64,000 nucleotides of DNA from CAZXWK01 sp964644675. Lineage in GTDB: Bacteria > Actinomycetota > Coriobacteriia > Anaerosomatales > JAAXUF01. The notes beneath the pieces are model-generated. The model was not told where the DNA came from, ran no database searches, and worked only from the letters and a program-made list of their open reading frames with translations. The DNA is taken from NCBI GenBank assembly GCA_964644675.1, contig CAZXWK010000006.1, positions 1 through 64,000 on the forward strand, written 5' to 3'. The number at the start of each line of letters is the position of its first letter. Positions within the stretch are counted from its first letter, which is position 1. The translations under genes were made by a program, and so were the position numbers. Shown here in pieces: positions 14,938 to 23,340 of this stretch.

Positions 14938-16317
14938 ATGGCCGACATCATGGACAGGGACCTCTCGACGCGCCGTTCAGGGGGCATCGACCGAGTTCCG
15001 CCCCACAATCTGGAGGCCGAGCAGGCCACGCTCGGCGCGATGTTCCTCTCGCCCGAAGCGGTCGAGGGCGTGCTCGCGATGTTGCAGCCCGAGGACTTCT
15101 ACCGTCCGGCGCACGCGCGCATCTACACGGCGATGGCGGACCTGGCGAACCGCTCGATCCCCGTCGACCACCTCTCGGTGGCCGACAAGCTCGAATCCAC
15201 AGGCGAGCTCGACACCGCCGGTGGAAAGACCTACCTGCTCGACCTGTCCGGCGTCACCCCGATCGCGTCGAACTGGCAGCGCTACGCTGAGATCGTGAAG
15301 CGCATGTCGATGCTCCGGCAGCTCATCGGCGCCGGCACTGCCATCGCGACGCTCGGCTACGACGCGCCCGACGATCTCGACGAGGTCGTGGGCGAGGCCG
15401 AGAAGCTCGTCTTCGAGGTCACCAACCGCCGTATCACCTCGAACTTCCAGTACATCGACGAGCTGCTGAAGACGTCCTTCAAGCAGCTCGAGGAGCTCGC
15501 GGAGCGCAAGGAGCACGTCACCGGCGTCCACAGCGGGTTCAAGGATCTCGACAAGCTGCTCGCCGGTTTCCACCCGGGCGACCTCATCATCCTGGCGGCC
15601 CGCCCGTCGGTCGGAAAGACCGCTCTCGCGCTCAACCTCGCAGTCAACGCCGCGAAGAAGGACGCGTCGGTCGCCGTCTTCTCCCTCGAGATGGGGGCCG
15701 ACCAGCTCATGCAGCGCGTGCTTTGCTCGGAGGCTCGCATCAACCTGCAGGACGTGCGCACGGGCTACGTCAAGGACGCCGACTGGTACGCGATCAACAC
15801 CGCGGTCGGGAAGCTCGCCGGGCTCGACTTCTGGGTCGACGACACGCCCTCGATCTCGATCCTCGAGGTTCGCGCCAAGGCCCGCCGCCAGCTGCGCGAC
15901 AAGCCCAAGGGTTTCATCATCGTCGACTATCTGCAGCTCATGCAGCCGCAGGGCCGACGTTCCGAGAACCGCCAGACCGAGATCGCCGAGATCAGCCGAG
16001 GCCTCAAGATCCTCGCGAAAGAGCTTAAGGTCCCGGTGCTCGCGCTCTCGCAGCTCTCCCGAGCCGTCGAGCAGCGCGCCGGCAAGCGGCCGCAGCTCTC
16101 GGACCTGCGCGAGTCGGGCGCGATCGAGCAGGACGCGGACGTCGTCATGTTCATCGACCGCAACACCGACCCCCACGCCGAGGAGGAAGAGGGCCGGCCG
16201 CAGAAGGGCGTCGCCGAGATCATCGTCGCCAAGCACCGCAACGGCCCCACCGGACAGGTGCCCCTCGTATTCATGGAGCGGTTCACCAAGTTCGTGGACT
16301 TCACCAACCAGGCGTAG
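14938..16317 (+). CDS. dnaB: Replicative DNA helicase DnaB
   Basis: 459 residues. The N-terminal DnaB domain (RVPPHNLEAEQATLGAM, about 20-125) and C-terminal RecA-like ATPase (about 195-455) are present. The Walker A motif is ARPSVGKTALALN, the Walker B region is GFIIVDYLQLM, and LSQLSRAVEQRAGKRPQLSD is characteristic. There is no intein. Hexameric 5'-3' helicase of the replisome. The ATG at 14938 follows GGGAGG; the frame stays open upstream through the DnaA-box region, which reads as non-coding. The standard position downstream of rplI is kept, but separated by a terminator and probable DnaA sites. Confidence 0.96.
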   Translation: MADIMDRDLSTRRSGGIDRVPPHNLEAEQATLGAMFLSPEAVEGVLAMLQPEDFYRPAHARIYTAMADLANRSIPVDHLSVADKLESTGELDTAGGKTYLLDLSGVTPIASNWQRYAEIVKRMSMLRQLIGAGTAIATLGYDAPDDLDEVVGEAEKLVFEVTNRRITSNFQYIDELLKTSFKQLEELAERKEHVTGVHSGFKDLDKLLAGFHPGDLIILAARPSVGKTALALNLAVNAAKKDASVAVFSLEMGADQLMQRVLCSEARINLQDVRTGYVKDADWYAINTAVGKLAGLDFWVDDTPSISILEVRAKARRQLRDKPKGFIIVDYLQLMQPQGRRSENRQTEIAEISRGLKILAKELKVPVLALSQLSRAVEQRAGKRPQLSDLRESGAIEQDADVVMFIDRNTDPHAEEEEGRPQKGVAEIIVAKHRNGPTGQVPLVFMERFTKFVDFTNQA

Positions 16318-16323
16318 CGGGAG

Positions 16324-16421
16324 GGCGAGCCGAGCGCGCGGGTCCTCGGCTCACCGCTTCGCTCCTGCGCCGCGAAGGGCGGCGGCGCAGACTCGCCGTG
16401 GACCCGCGCGCTCGGCTCGCC
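16324..16421. repeat. Long nested inverted repeat (98 bases) between dnaB and the grx-like gene
   Basis: Perfect 22-base outer arms at 16324-16345 and 16400-16421 (GGCGAGCCGAGCGCGC... and its complement). Inside is a second stem CTGCGCCGC/GCGGCGCAG around a GAAGGG loop. It starts seven bases after the dnaB stop and lies between convergent genes. It could act as a bidirectional terminator, an mRNA-stabilising structure, or a REP-like element. Confidence 0.8.
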
Positions 16422-16488
16422 GGACTCCTCGGAAACCCTGAAGGGCGGCCATCGCGCACTGTCGACACGTCTCGCGGCCGCACGCGCC

Positions 16489-16755
16489 CTACCGCCGGCC
16501 GCCGCCTTTGAGCAACCGCTCAAACTCGCGCTTGTCCCAGCCGGCCATGGCGCGGTCCCCGACCTGGATCACCGGCACGCCGCGCTGTCCGGTCATGAGC
16601 ACCATCCGCTTGAGACCACGGCGGTCTCGCGTGACGTCGATCTCCGTGAACTCGAACCCCTTCTCGGCGAGGTAGCGCTTCGCGACCGTGCACCAGTGGC
16701 ACGCGGGCGTCGTGTAGACGGTGATCCGTGGTGCTTCCCGCCGAGAACCGCTCAT
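16489..16755 (-). CDS. Glutaredoxin/mycoredoxin-like thiol protein
   Basis: 88 residues with the active site PACHWCTVAKRYL (CXXC) near the N-terminus and GVPVIQVGDRAMAGWD, the cis-Pro and glutathione-fold signature, near the C-terminus. Predicted cytoplasmic disulfide reductase of the glutaredoxin/NrdH/mycoredoxin superfamily. MSGSRREAP at 16755 is the likely start (AAAGG upstream); an in-frame ATG at 16779 is the alternative. Transcribed towards dnaB, with the long hairpin in between. It diverges from the FAD dehydrogenase gene, which may share its redox context. Confidence 0.85.
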   Translation of the reverse strand: MSGSRREAPRITVYTTPACHWCTVAKRYLAEKGFEFTEIDVTRDRRGLKRMVLMTGQRGVPVIQVGDRAMAGWDKREFERLLKGGGRR

Positions 16756-16893
16756 CGTCCGCGTGCCGCCTTTCGCCATGTTGCGGGAACCGTTTGGAGT
16801 GGACGCTTGACACCGCAGGTATGATAGCCGACGGCCCTGAAGCCGCCGCAACGCTCGCGTCTGTAGCGAGCTCGAACCGAGGAGTCTCTACCA

Positions 16894-18285
16894 GTGAGTT
16901 CCCACGACTACGACGTCGTCATCGTCGGTGCCGGTCCCGCCGGCATCTTCGCCGCGCTCGAACTCGTCCGTTCGGGCGTGACCGACATCCTCATCGTCGA
17001 GAAGGGCCACGCGATCGCCAAGCGCCGGTGCCCTGCGCGGCGCACCTCGTGCGTCGGCTGCAAGACCTGCGACATCATGACCGGATGGGGCGGCGCGGGC
17101 GCATTCTCGGACGGCAAGCTCACGCTCACCACCGAGGTCGGGGGGTGGCTGCCGGACTTCATCGCCAAGCCTGAGCTCGAGGAGCTCGTGGACTACACCG
17201 ACAGGCTCTGGCTCGACTTCGGCGCGACCACCGAGGTGCACGGTCCCGACACCGCGACCGCCGCCGAGCTCGAGCGCGAGGCGACGCTTGCGGGCATGAA
17301 GCTCCTCCCGATGAACATCCGCCACCTGGGCACCGACCGCTCGCCCGAGGTGCTCGACGCCATGCGGGTCTCGCTCGAGGCGTCCGGCGTCACCGTGCGC
17401 ACCGAGATCGCCGCCGCCCGCATCCTCGCCGAGAACGGCCGCGCCACCGGTGTCGAGCTCGCTGACGGCGAGGTCGTCTCGGCGGGGGCGGTCATCGCCG
17501 CGCCGGGGCGCGAGGGGGCCGACTGGCTCGCCGAGCAGGCCCACGCGCTAGGCCTGACGCTCGTCAACAACGCGGTCGACATCGGCGTGCGCGTCGAGTG
17601 CCCGGCGCCCATAATGCAGCGGCTCACCGACGCGCTGTACGAAGCCAAGCTCGTCTACCACACCAAGGCGTTCGGCGACACGGTCCGCACCTTCTGCATG
17701 AACCCGTACGGCGAGGTCACCACCGAGAGCTACGGCGACGTCGTCACCGTCAACGGCCACAGCTACGCCGAGAGCAAGACGCCCTACACAAACTTCGCGG
17801 TACTCGTGAGCCAGCGCTTCACCGAGCCGTTCCGAGATCCGATCACGTACGGCCGCTCGATCGCCAAGCTCGCGAACCTGCTGGGCGACGGCATCCTGGT
17901 GCAGCGGCTCGCCGACCTCAAGGCCGGCCGCCGCTCGACGCCCGAGCGCATCGCGCAGTCGCTCGCCGAGCCCACGCTCGCCCACGCGACTCCGGGCGAT
18001 CTCTCGGCGGTGCTGCCCTACCGCCACTTGACCGACATCATCGAGTTCCTCGACGCGATGGAGCCGCTCGCGCCCGGCATCTCGGGGTCCAGCACACTGC
18101 TCTATGGCGTCGAGGTGAAGTTCTACAGCTCGCGTCTCGAGGTGTCGCCGAACCTCGAGACAGCCGTGAGCGGCCTGTACGCGATCGGGGACGGCGCGGG
18201 CATCACGCGCGGCCTCGTGCAGTCGAGCGCGAGCGGGGTGGTCGCGGCGCGCGCGGTGCTCGCTACTCGCCGAGCTGCTTCCTGA
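16894..18285 (+). CDS. FAD-dependent dehydrogenase (COG2509-type)
   Basis: 463 residues. N-terminal dinucleotide-binding motif DYDVVIVGAGPAGIFAALEL. A distinctive cysteine-rich stretch RRCPARRTSCVGCKTCDIM precedes GWGGAGAFSDGKLTLT, the signature of the COG2509 NAD/FAD-dependent oxidoreductases. C-terminal FAD segment GLYAIGDGAGITRGL. Substrate unknown; cytoplasmic. GTG start at 16894. The stop lies 23 bases inside the 3' end of the convergent permease gene, an unusual tail-to-tail overlap. Confidence 0.85.
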   Translation: MSSHDYDVVIVGAGPAGIFAALELVRSGVTDILIVEKGHAIAKRRCPARRTSCVGCKTCDIMTGWGGAGAFSDGKLTLTTEVGGWLPDFIAKPELEELVDYTDRLWLDFGATTEVHGPDTATAAELEREATLAGMKLLPMNIRHLGTDRSPEVLDAMRVSLEASGVTVRTEIAAARILAENGRATGVELADGEVVSAGAVIAAPGREGADWLAEQAHALGLTLVNNAVDIGVRVECPAPIMQRLTDALYEAKLVYHTKAFGDTVRTFCMNPYGEVTTESYGDVVTVNGHSYAESKTPYTNFAVLVSQRFTEPFRDPITYGRSIAKLANLLGDGILVQRLADLKAGRRSTPERIAQSLAEPTLAHATPGDLSAVLPYRHLTDIIEFLDAMEPLAPGISGSSTLLYGVEVKFYSSRLEVSPNLETAVSGLYAIGDGAGITRGLVQSSASGVVAARAVLATRRAAS

Positions 18286-19384
18286 AGCTGGTCACCGCCG
18301 CGGTGAAGATCACGGTCGCGAACAGCGCCATGGCGAGAAGCGGCTGCCACAGGTCCGGGATCGACGTGCCCTTCAGGTACGCGCTCCGCATCGCGACGAT
18401 CGAATAGCGCAGGGGGATGAGGTAGGTCAGCGGCACGATCTCGGCCGGCATGGACTCGATCGGGAAGATGAAGCCCGACAACACGATCATCGGCAGGAAG
18501 ATGAACATGATCGTCTGTTGGGCCTGCTGTTGGTTGCGCGACACGAGCGACACGAGCAGTCCGATTCCGATTGAGGTCAGCAGGAACAGCGACAGCGTCA
18601 CGGCGACCGTGAGCACGCTGCCGTTGAACGGCACGCGGAACCACACGCTCCCTACGAAGGCGATGAAGCTCGCCTGGATGACGGCGATCCCGGCGTAGGG
18701 GAGCACCTTCCCCAGCAGGTACTCTCCGCGCGTGATGGGCGTGACGAGCATCTGCTCGAGGGTGCCTCGTGCCCGTTCGCGCACCACCGCCTGGCTCATG
18801 ACGCTGCCCACCGAGAGCAGCAGGATCGTCACCATCAGCCCCGGGATGGTCGCGTTGACGGCCTTGAGCGAGGGGTTGAAGACCACCCGGACGCGTGCGT
18901 CGATGCCTGGCGCCCGGGCCTGCTTCGCGGCCAGGCCGAGCGTGCGCTGGTTGAACTCCGCGACGATCTGCGCGGCGTACCCGCTCGCGACCGCAGCCGT
19001 CTTGGAGTCGGCTCCGTCGACGACGATCCCGATCGGCACCGTGCGGCCGGCCGTGACCGAGTCGGCCATCCCGGCTGGAACGACCAGCGCGAGGCCGACC
19101 CCGCCCTGGTCGATGAGCGGGCCGAGCTGCGACTCGTCGTCGAGCCGGTTCACGACCACGAAGTAGCCGCTCGACGAGAACGAACTGACGAGCTGCCGCG
19201 AGAGCGCGGTCTTGTCGTGGTCGACCACGATCATCGGGACGTTGCGTACGTCGGAGCCGACGACGTAGCCGAACAGCAGCAGCTGCAGAATCGGCATCAC
19301 GAAGATGAGGGGGAGCAGCAGCCGGTCGCGCCGGAGCTGAAGCAGCTCCTTCCACATCACCAGTCGCAGGCGGCGGAGACTCAT
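18263..19384 (-). CDS. ABC-2 type permease (B-type, copy 2)
   Basis: 373 residues with the ABC-2 architecture: one N-terminal transmembrane helix (LLLPLIFVMPILQLLLFGYV), a ~150-residue extracytoplasmic domain, then five C-terminal helices. VVRERARGTLEQMLVTPI is the conserved cytoplasmic coupling segment. Close relative of the permease at 22204 (shared GYVVGSDVRN, RARVRVVFNPSLKAVN versus DARVRVLYNPTMRAVN). Last gene of the nine-gene export operon; its ATG overlaps the upstream stop (ATGA). Probably pairs with the permease at 19381. Its 3' end overlaps the convergent FAD gene. Confidence 0.9.
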   Translation of the reverse strand: MSLRRLRLVMWKELLQLRRDRLLLPLIFVMPILQLLLFGYVVGSDVRNVPMIVVDHDKTALSRQLVSSFSSSGYFVVVNRLDDESQLGPLIDQGGVGLALVVPAGMADSVTAGRTVPIGIVVDGADSKTAAVASGYAAQIVAEFNQRTLGLAAKQARAPGIDARVRVVFNPSLKAVNATIPGLMVTILLLSVGSVMSQAVVRERARGTLEQMLVTPITRGEYLLGKVLPYAGIAVIQASFIAFVGSVWFRVPFNGSVLTVAVTLSLFLLTSIGIGLLVSLVSRNQQQAQQTIMFIFLPMIVLSGFIFPIESMPAEIVPLTYLIPLRYSIVAMRSAYLKGTSIPDLWQPLLAMALFATVIFTAAVTSFRKQLGE

Positions 19385-20556
19385 TCGAGCCCCCTGCGCC
19401 GATGGAGGAAGGTCGCGAGTGCGAGACCTATCGCCGCGTACGCGAGCAGCTGCAGGACGAGCGCGCCCAGAGCGGGCCACCCCGTGCCGCGCAGGAACAC
19501 CCCGCGCGAGATGTCGATCATGTACCGGGCCGGGAACAGGAACGATGCCCCCTGCAGCAGTGGTGGGACCGAGGAGAGCGGGAACGCCATCCCCGAGAGC
19601 ATGAAGCCGGGGAGCAGCGAGATGAGCAGCCCGATGAGGTTCGCCGATTCGATACTGGGCGCAACCGCCGAGATGACCAGGCCGATCGACAGCGCGCACA
19701 GGATGAAGAGGAACATGCCGACGGCGAGTACCGTGATGTCGCCGCGGAGCGGAACCCGGAACACGCCCATCGCCACGATCGAGATGCCAATGGTGTCGAT
19801 GAACCCCAGCAGCGCCCAGGGCAACACCTTGCCCACTATGAGCTCACCGTCGGTGAGCGGGGACTCGAGCAGCTGCTCGAGCGTGCCGGACTCGCGCTCC
19901 TTGACCAAGGTGACGGCTGTCTGCTGGACGGTCACGATCATGATGATGACCACCATCAGTCCCGGCACGAGGAAGTCCGCGCTCTTGCCCTCGGGGTTGT
20001 ACCAGGTGCGTATCCTGGGCTCGAGCAGCCCCGCGCCTTGGAGTGATGCTCCGCGAGCTGCCGCCCAGGACACGAGCGATGCCTGGTTCAGCCGGTTGTT
20101 CAGCGCGACCGCGTACGCCTGCCCCAACTGGGCCGACGTCGGCTCGCTCCCGTCGACCAGCACCGCGACGTCACCCTTGCCGCCTCCGGCGATCGTCCGT
20201 GCGAACCCGTCCGCCACCACGACGGCCACGCGCGCCTGACCACGGTCGAAAGCCCGATACACCTCGTCCATCGAGCTCACCGCGCCCGTGACCGTGAAGA
20301 ACCCCGACTGCCCGAACGCGTCGACGTATGCCCGACTGGCGGCCGTGTGGTCGAGGTCGAGCACGACCGCCGGTACGTTGCGGACGTCGAAGCTGATCGC
20401 ATACGCGAAGAGCAGGAGCTGGACCAGGGGAAGCAGGAGCACCGCCACGATCATGCGCCAGTCACGCCCGATGTGGACGAATTCCTTGCGCGCGATGGCG
20501 GCGATCCGAGAGGCCGAGCCTCTCGCATGGGACCGTCGACCGATGTGCGCTGACAT
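19381..20556 (-). CDS. ABC-2 type permease (A-type, copy 2)
   Basis: 391 residues. One N-terminal helix (LLLPLVQLLLFAYAISFDVR), a large extracytoplasmic domain ending RTWYNPEGKSADFLVPGL, and five C-terminal helices with LVKERESGTLEQLLESPL. Matches the A-type permease at 23341 (shared RTWYNPEGKSA, AISFDV/ALSFDV, DLDHTA). Follows the TetR gene after ten bases and overlaps the next permease by four bases. Probably forms a heterodimer with it. Confidence 0.9.
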   Translation of the reverse strand: MSAHIGRRSHARGSASRIAAIARKEFVHIGRDWRMIVAVLLLPLVQLLLFAYAISFDVRNVPAVVLDLDHTAASRAYVDAFGQSGFFTVTGAVSSMDEVYRAFDRGQARVAVVVADGFARTIAGGGKGDVAVLVDGSEPTSAQLGQAYAVALNNRLNQASLVSWAAARGASLQGAGLLEPRIRTWYNPEGKSADFLVPGLMVVIIMIVTVQQTAVTLVKERESGTLEQLLESPLTDGELIVGKVLPWALLGFIDTIGISIVAMGVFRVPLRGDITVLAVGMFLFILCALSIGLVISAVAPSIESANLIGLLISLLPGFMLSGMAFPLSSVPPLLQGASFLFPARYMIDISRGVFLRGTGWPALGALVLQLLAYAAIGLALATFLHRRRGLE

Positions 20557-20566
20557 CCGGATCCCC

Positions 20567-21205
20567 CTAGCCGCTGGCGCCGTCTCCCCAGCCCATCATG
20601 AGCGAGATCGCGTCCACGATGGCGTCGTCGTGCTGTGTCTCGAAGAACATCGACGTCATCGTGTAGCCGACGACCATGCTCATGAACGCGCGCACCTTGG
20701 CCTCGAGATCGTCGGGTGCCCGCCGGATGCCGAAGAACGAGTCGACGTGCGGCACGAACGTCCGCACGTTCTCGACCATCGCCTGGCCGAACTTCTCGCG
20801 GAACACCAGGCGCATGGAACGGTTGTGGGGAGCGGCGTTCATGAGCGTGCTCATGATGTTGCGGCCCTCACCCATCTCGGTGCGGCGCATGTGCAGCAGG
20901 TTCACGAGCGAGCTGCGCAGGCTCTCGGGCTGTACCTCGGCGAGTCTGCGCCGTGCTTCGCCGGTGATATGCTCGCCCGCCGTCGACACCAGGTCGAGCA
21001 GCAGCGCCTCCTTGCCGGCGTAGTGGCGGTAGAGCGCGGGCTCGGTGACGCCCACCCGCGACGCGATGTCGCGCATGGTACCGCCCTCGTAGCCCTTCTC
21101 GGAGAAGACCGCGAGCGCGGCGTCCAGGATCTCGCCTCGGCGGCCCTCGATGAACTCGCTGAAGTAGGCGTCAGGCGGGCCGGGTGCCGTCATGTCGTGA
21201 ATCAT
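20567..21205 (-). CDS. TetR-family regulator inside the export operon
   Basis: 212 residues. The N-terminal helix-turn-helix contains RRGEILDAALAVFSEKGYEG and RDIASRVGVTEPALYRHYAG, the classic TetR recognition region. The C-terminal ligand domain is less conserved. The ATG overlaps the ATPase stop (ATGA), so it is co-translated with the transporter genes instead of being divergent from them as is usual. It is the best candidate to bind the palindrome at 27608-27623 upstream of the operon and autoregulate all nine genes. The inducer is unknown. Confidence 0.9.
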   Translation of the reverse strand: MIHDMTAPGPPDAYFSEFIEGRRGEILDAALAVFSEKGYEGGTMRDIASRVGVTEPALYRHYAGKEALLLDLVSTAGEHITGEARRRLAEVQPESLRSSLVNLLHMRRTEMGEGRNIMSTLMNAAPHNRSMRLVFREKFGQAMVENVRTFVPHVDSFFGIRRAPDDLEAKVRAFMSMVVGYTMTSMFFETQHDDAIVDAISLMMGWGDGASG

Positions 21206-22188
21206 GCTCGGCCTCCCTGAGTACCGACCAGGTGGACGAACGCGTCCTCGAGCGTCGGCTCGACCGGCTCCACGTGGTAGACGCGGAAGCCGGCGTTCTC
21301 CAGGTAGGGCTTCAGCTCGGCCTTCGCCGAGGCGGCCGCGCCCAGGTTCACGTTGATGAGGGAGCCCTGCATGTAGGCGTCGTCGACGGCCGGATGCTTT
21401 TGGAGTTCGGCGAGGGCCCCCTCGCCGTCGTCCACTTCGAGCTGGACGATCGTGTCGGCCGCGAGCGCGCCCTTGATCTCTTGCGGCGTGCCCGCCGCGA
21501 TGATGTTGCCTCGGTAGATGAACGCGAGGCGGTTGCAGTGGGTCGCCTCGTCCATGTAGTGCGTCGTCACGAACAACGTGACGCCCTGATGCGCCAGGTC
21601 GTAGAGGAGCTCCCAGAACTGGCGGCGGGCGTTGGGGTCGACGCCGGAGGTCGGCTCGTCGAGGAAGATGAGCTTGGGCTCGTGGATGGTCGCGCATCCT
21701 AGGGCGAGCCGCTGCTTCCATCCAACCGAGAGGTTGCCGGTGAGCTCGTCCTCCCGGCCCTCGAGGTCGGCCATCTTGAGGATGTAGGTGCGGCGCTCTT
21801 CGTACTTCTCGGCGGTCAGGCCATAGATGCCGGCGTAGAACTTCAGGTTCTCGTCCACGGTCAGGTCCTGGAACAGCGAGAACTTCTGCGACATGTAGCC
21901 GATGTTCTCACGGACGCGCTCGGGCTCGTCGTCGATGTCGTAGCCCATGACGCGCGCCGACCCGGCGGTGGATTCGATGGTGCCGCACAGCATGCGGATC
22001 GTCGTGGTCTTGCCCGAGCCGTTGGGACCCAGGAACCCAAAGATCTCGCCCTGCTTCACATCGAGGTCGATCGAGTCCACGGCCACGAAATCGCCGAACT
22101 CCTTGCGCAGGCCGCGCACCAGGATCGCGTTGCCGTCCTCCATGTGAGGCTCGGCCTTCACCCGCGTCTTTGTCCAAGGCAGTGCCAT
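21202..22188 (-). CDS. ABC transporter ATPase, YbhF C-half-like (degenerate signature)
   Basis: 328 residues from the ATG at 22188 (GTG at 22197 is an alternative). Walker A GPNGSGKTTT, Q-loop YMSQKFSLF, Walker B LIFLDEPTSGVDP and switch His in VTTHYMDEA are all intact. The signature is LSVGWKQR instead of LSGGQ; a similar LPLGWKQR form occurs, as I recall, in the C-terminal half of YbhF/RbbA proteins. The C-terminal ~90 residues form the usual regulatory extension ending in a VEPVEPTLEDAFVHLV motif. Predicted cytoplasmic NBD that pairs with the ATPase at 24471, which carries the complementary changes. Confidence 0.92.
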   Translation of the reverse strand: MALPWTKTRVKAEPHMEDGNAILVRGLRKEFGDFVAVDSIDLDVKQGEIFGFLGPNGSGKTTTIRMLCGTIESTAGSARVMGYDIDDEPERVRENIGYMSQKFSLFQDLTVDENLKFYAGIYGLTAEKYEERRTYILKMADLEGREDELTGNLSVGWKQRLALGCATIHEPKLIFLDEPTSGVDPNARRQFWELLYDLAHQGVTLFVTTHYMDEATHCNRLAFIYRGNIIAAGTPQEIKGALAADTIVQLEVDDGEGALAELQKHPAVDDAYMQGSLINVNLGAAASAKAELKPYLENAGFRVYHVEPVEPTLEDAFVHLVGTQGGRA

Positions 22189-22203
22189 GAGCGTCACTCT
22201 CTG

Positions 22204-23334
22204 TCAGTCGTTGAGCTGCTTGCGGAACCGGGTGAGCCCGAACACGAAGATCGCCACCGAGAAGACCGCCATCGCCAGGAACTGCGGCCAGAGGGCGGCG
22301 AACCCGGAACCCTTGAGGAAGTTGGAGCGGACGATCACCAGGATGTAGCGCAGTGGGATGAGGAACGTGAGGATGTAGAGCCACTTGGGGAACGCGTCGA
22401 TCGGGAACATGAAGCCGCCCAGCATCATCGACGGCATCTGCATGAACATGGCGGTCTGCTGCGCCTGCTGCCGCGTGCGCGACATGAGTGACACGATCAT
22501 GCCCAGCCCGAGCGCGCTCAACATGAAGAGCATCAGCCCGGACAGCAGCACTGCGAGCGAACCGCGGAACGGCACCCGGAACCACGTCACGCCGACGACG
22601 AACGTGACGGCGACCTGCACGAATGCGATCCCGATGTAGGGTATGAGCTTGCCGAGCAGGTAGTCGGTCCGCCCGATGGGCGTGACGAAGAGCTGCTCGA
22701 GCGTGCCACGCTCGCGCTCCTTCACGATCGCCTGGCTCATGAGGTTCTGCGTCGACATGAGCAGGATGAACGCGAGCAGCGCCGGCACCATGGTGTTCAC
22801 GGCGCGCATCGTCGGGTTGTAGAGCACCCGGACGCGTGCGTCCACGCCCAGTGGCACGGCCTTCCCGGGCGCCGCGTTGGGCAGCGCGTAGAACTGGCTG
22901 CTCAGGCTCGAGATGATCCCGGACGCGTACCCGGCCGCGACTTGGCTGTTGCGGCTGTCGGACCCGTCGATGACGACCCCGATCTGCGCCGGTCGCCGGG
23001 CCTTGATGGAGTCGCCGAGCCCTTTGGGGATCTCGATCGCGATGACCGCGACGCTCCCGTCGAGCGCGTCTTTGACTCCCGCCTCGCTCGTCGGCCGCGC
23101 TACGACCGTGAAGTACCCGGAGCTGGTGAAGGCGTCGACCACCTGGCGCGACTGCACCGTGTTGTCCTGGTCGTAGACGGCAAGGCTGAGGTTGCGCACG
23201 TCCGAGCCCACCACGTAGCCGAAGAGGATGAGCTGCAGCACCGGCATGACCAGCAGGAGCGGCAGCATCGCCTTGTCACGCCTGACCTGCTGGAATTCCT
23301 TCCAGATGAGGATGCGGATCCGGTTCCACGACAT
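22204..23334 (-). CDS. ABC-2 type permease (B-type, copy 1)
   Basis: 376 residues with one N-terminal helix (AMLPLLLVMPVLQLILFGYV), an extracytoplasmic domain containing DARVRVLYNPTMRAVN, and five C-terminal helices preceded by VKERERGTLEQLFVTPIG. Resembles YbhR/YhhJ-type permeases. Closely related to the 18263 gene, implying duplication of a permease pair. Six bases after the A-type permease and 15 bases before the next ATPase start, so tightly within the operon. Confidence 0.9.
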   Translation of the reverse strand: MSWNRIRILIWKEFQQVRRDKAMLPLLLVMPVLQLILFGYVVGSDVRNLSLAVYDQDNTVQSRQVVDAFTSSGYFTVVARPTSEAGVKDALDGSVAVIAIEIPKGLGDSIKARRPAQIGVVIDGSDSRNSQVAAGYASGIISSLSSQFYALPNAAPGKAVPLGVDARVRVLYNPTMRAVNTMVPALLAFILLMSTQNLMSQAIVKERERGTLEQLFVTPIGRTDYLLGKLIPYIGIAFVQVAVTFVVGVTWFRVPFRGSLAVLLSGLMLFMLSALGLGMIVSLMSRTRQQAQQTAMFMQMPSMMLGGFMFPIDAFPKWLYILTFLIPLRYILVIVRSNFLKGSGFAALWPQFLAMAVFSVAIFVFGLTRFRKQLND

Positions 23335-23340
23335 CCGCGC

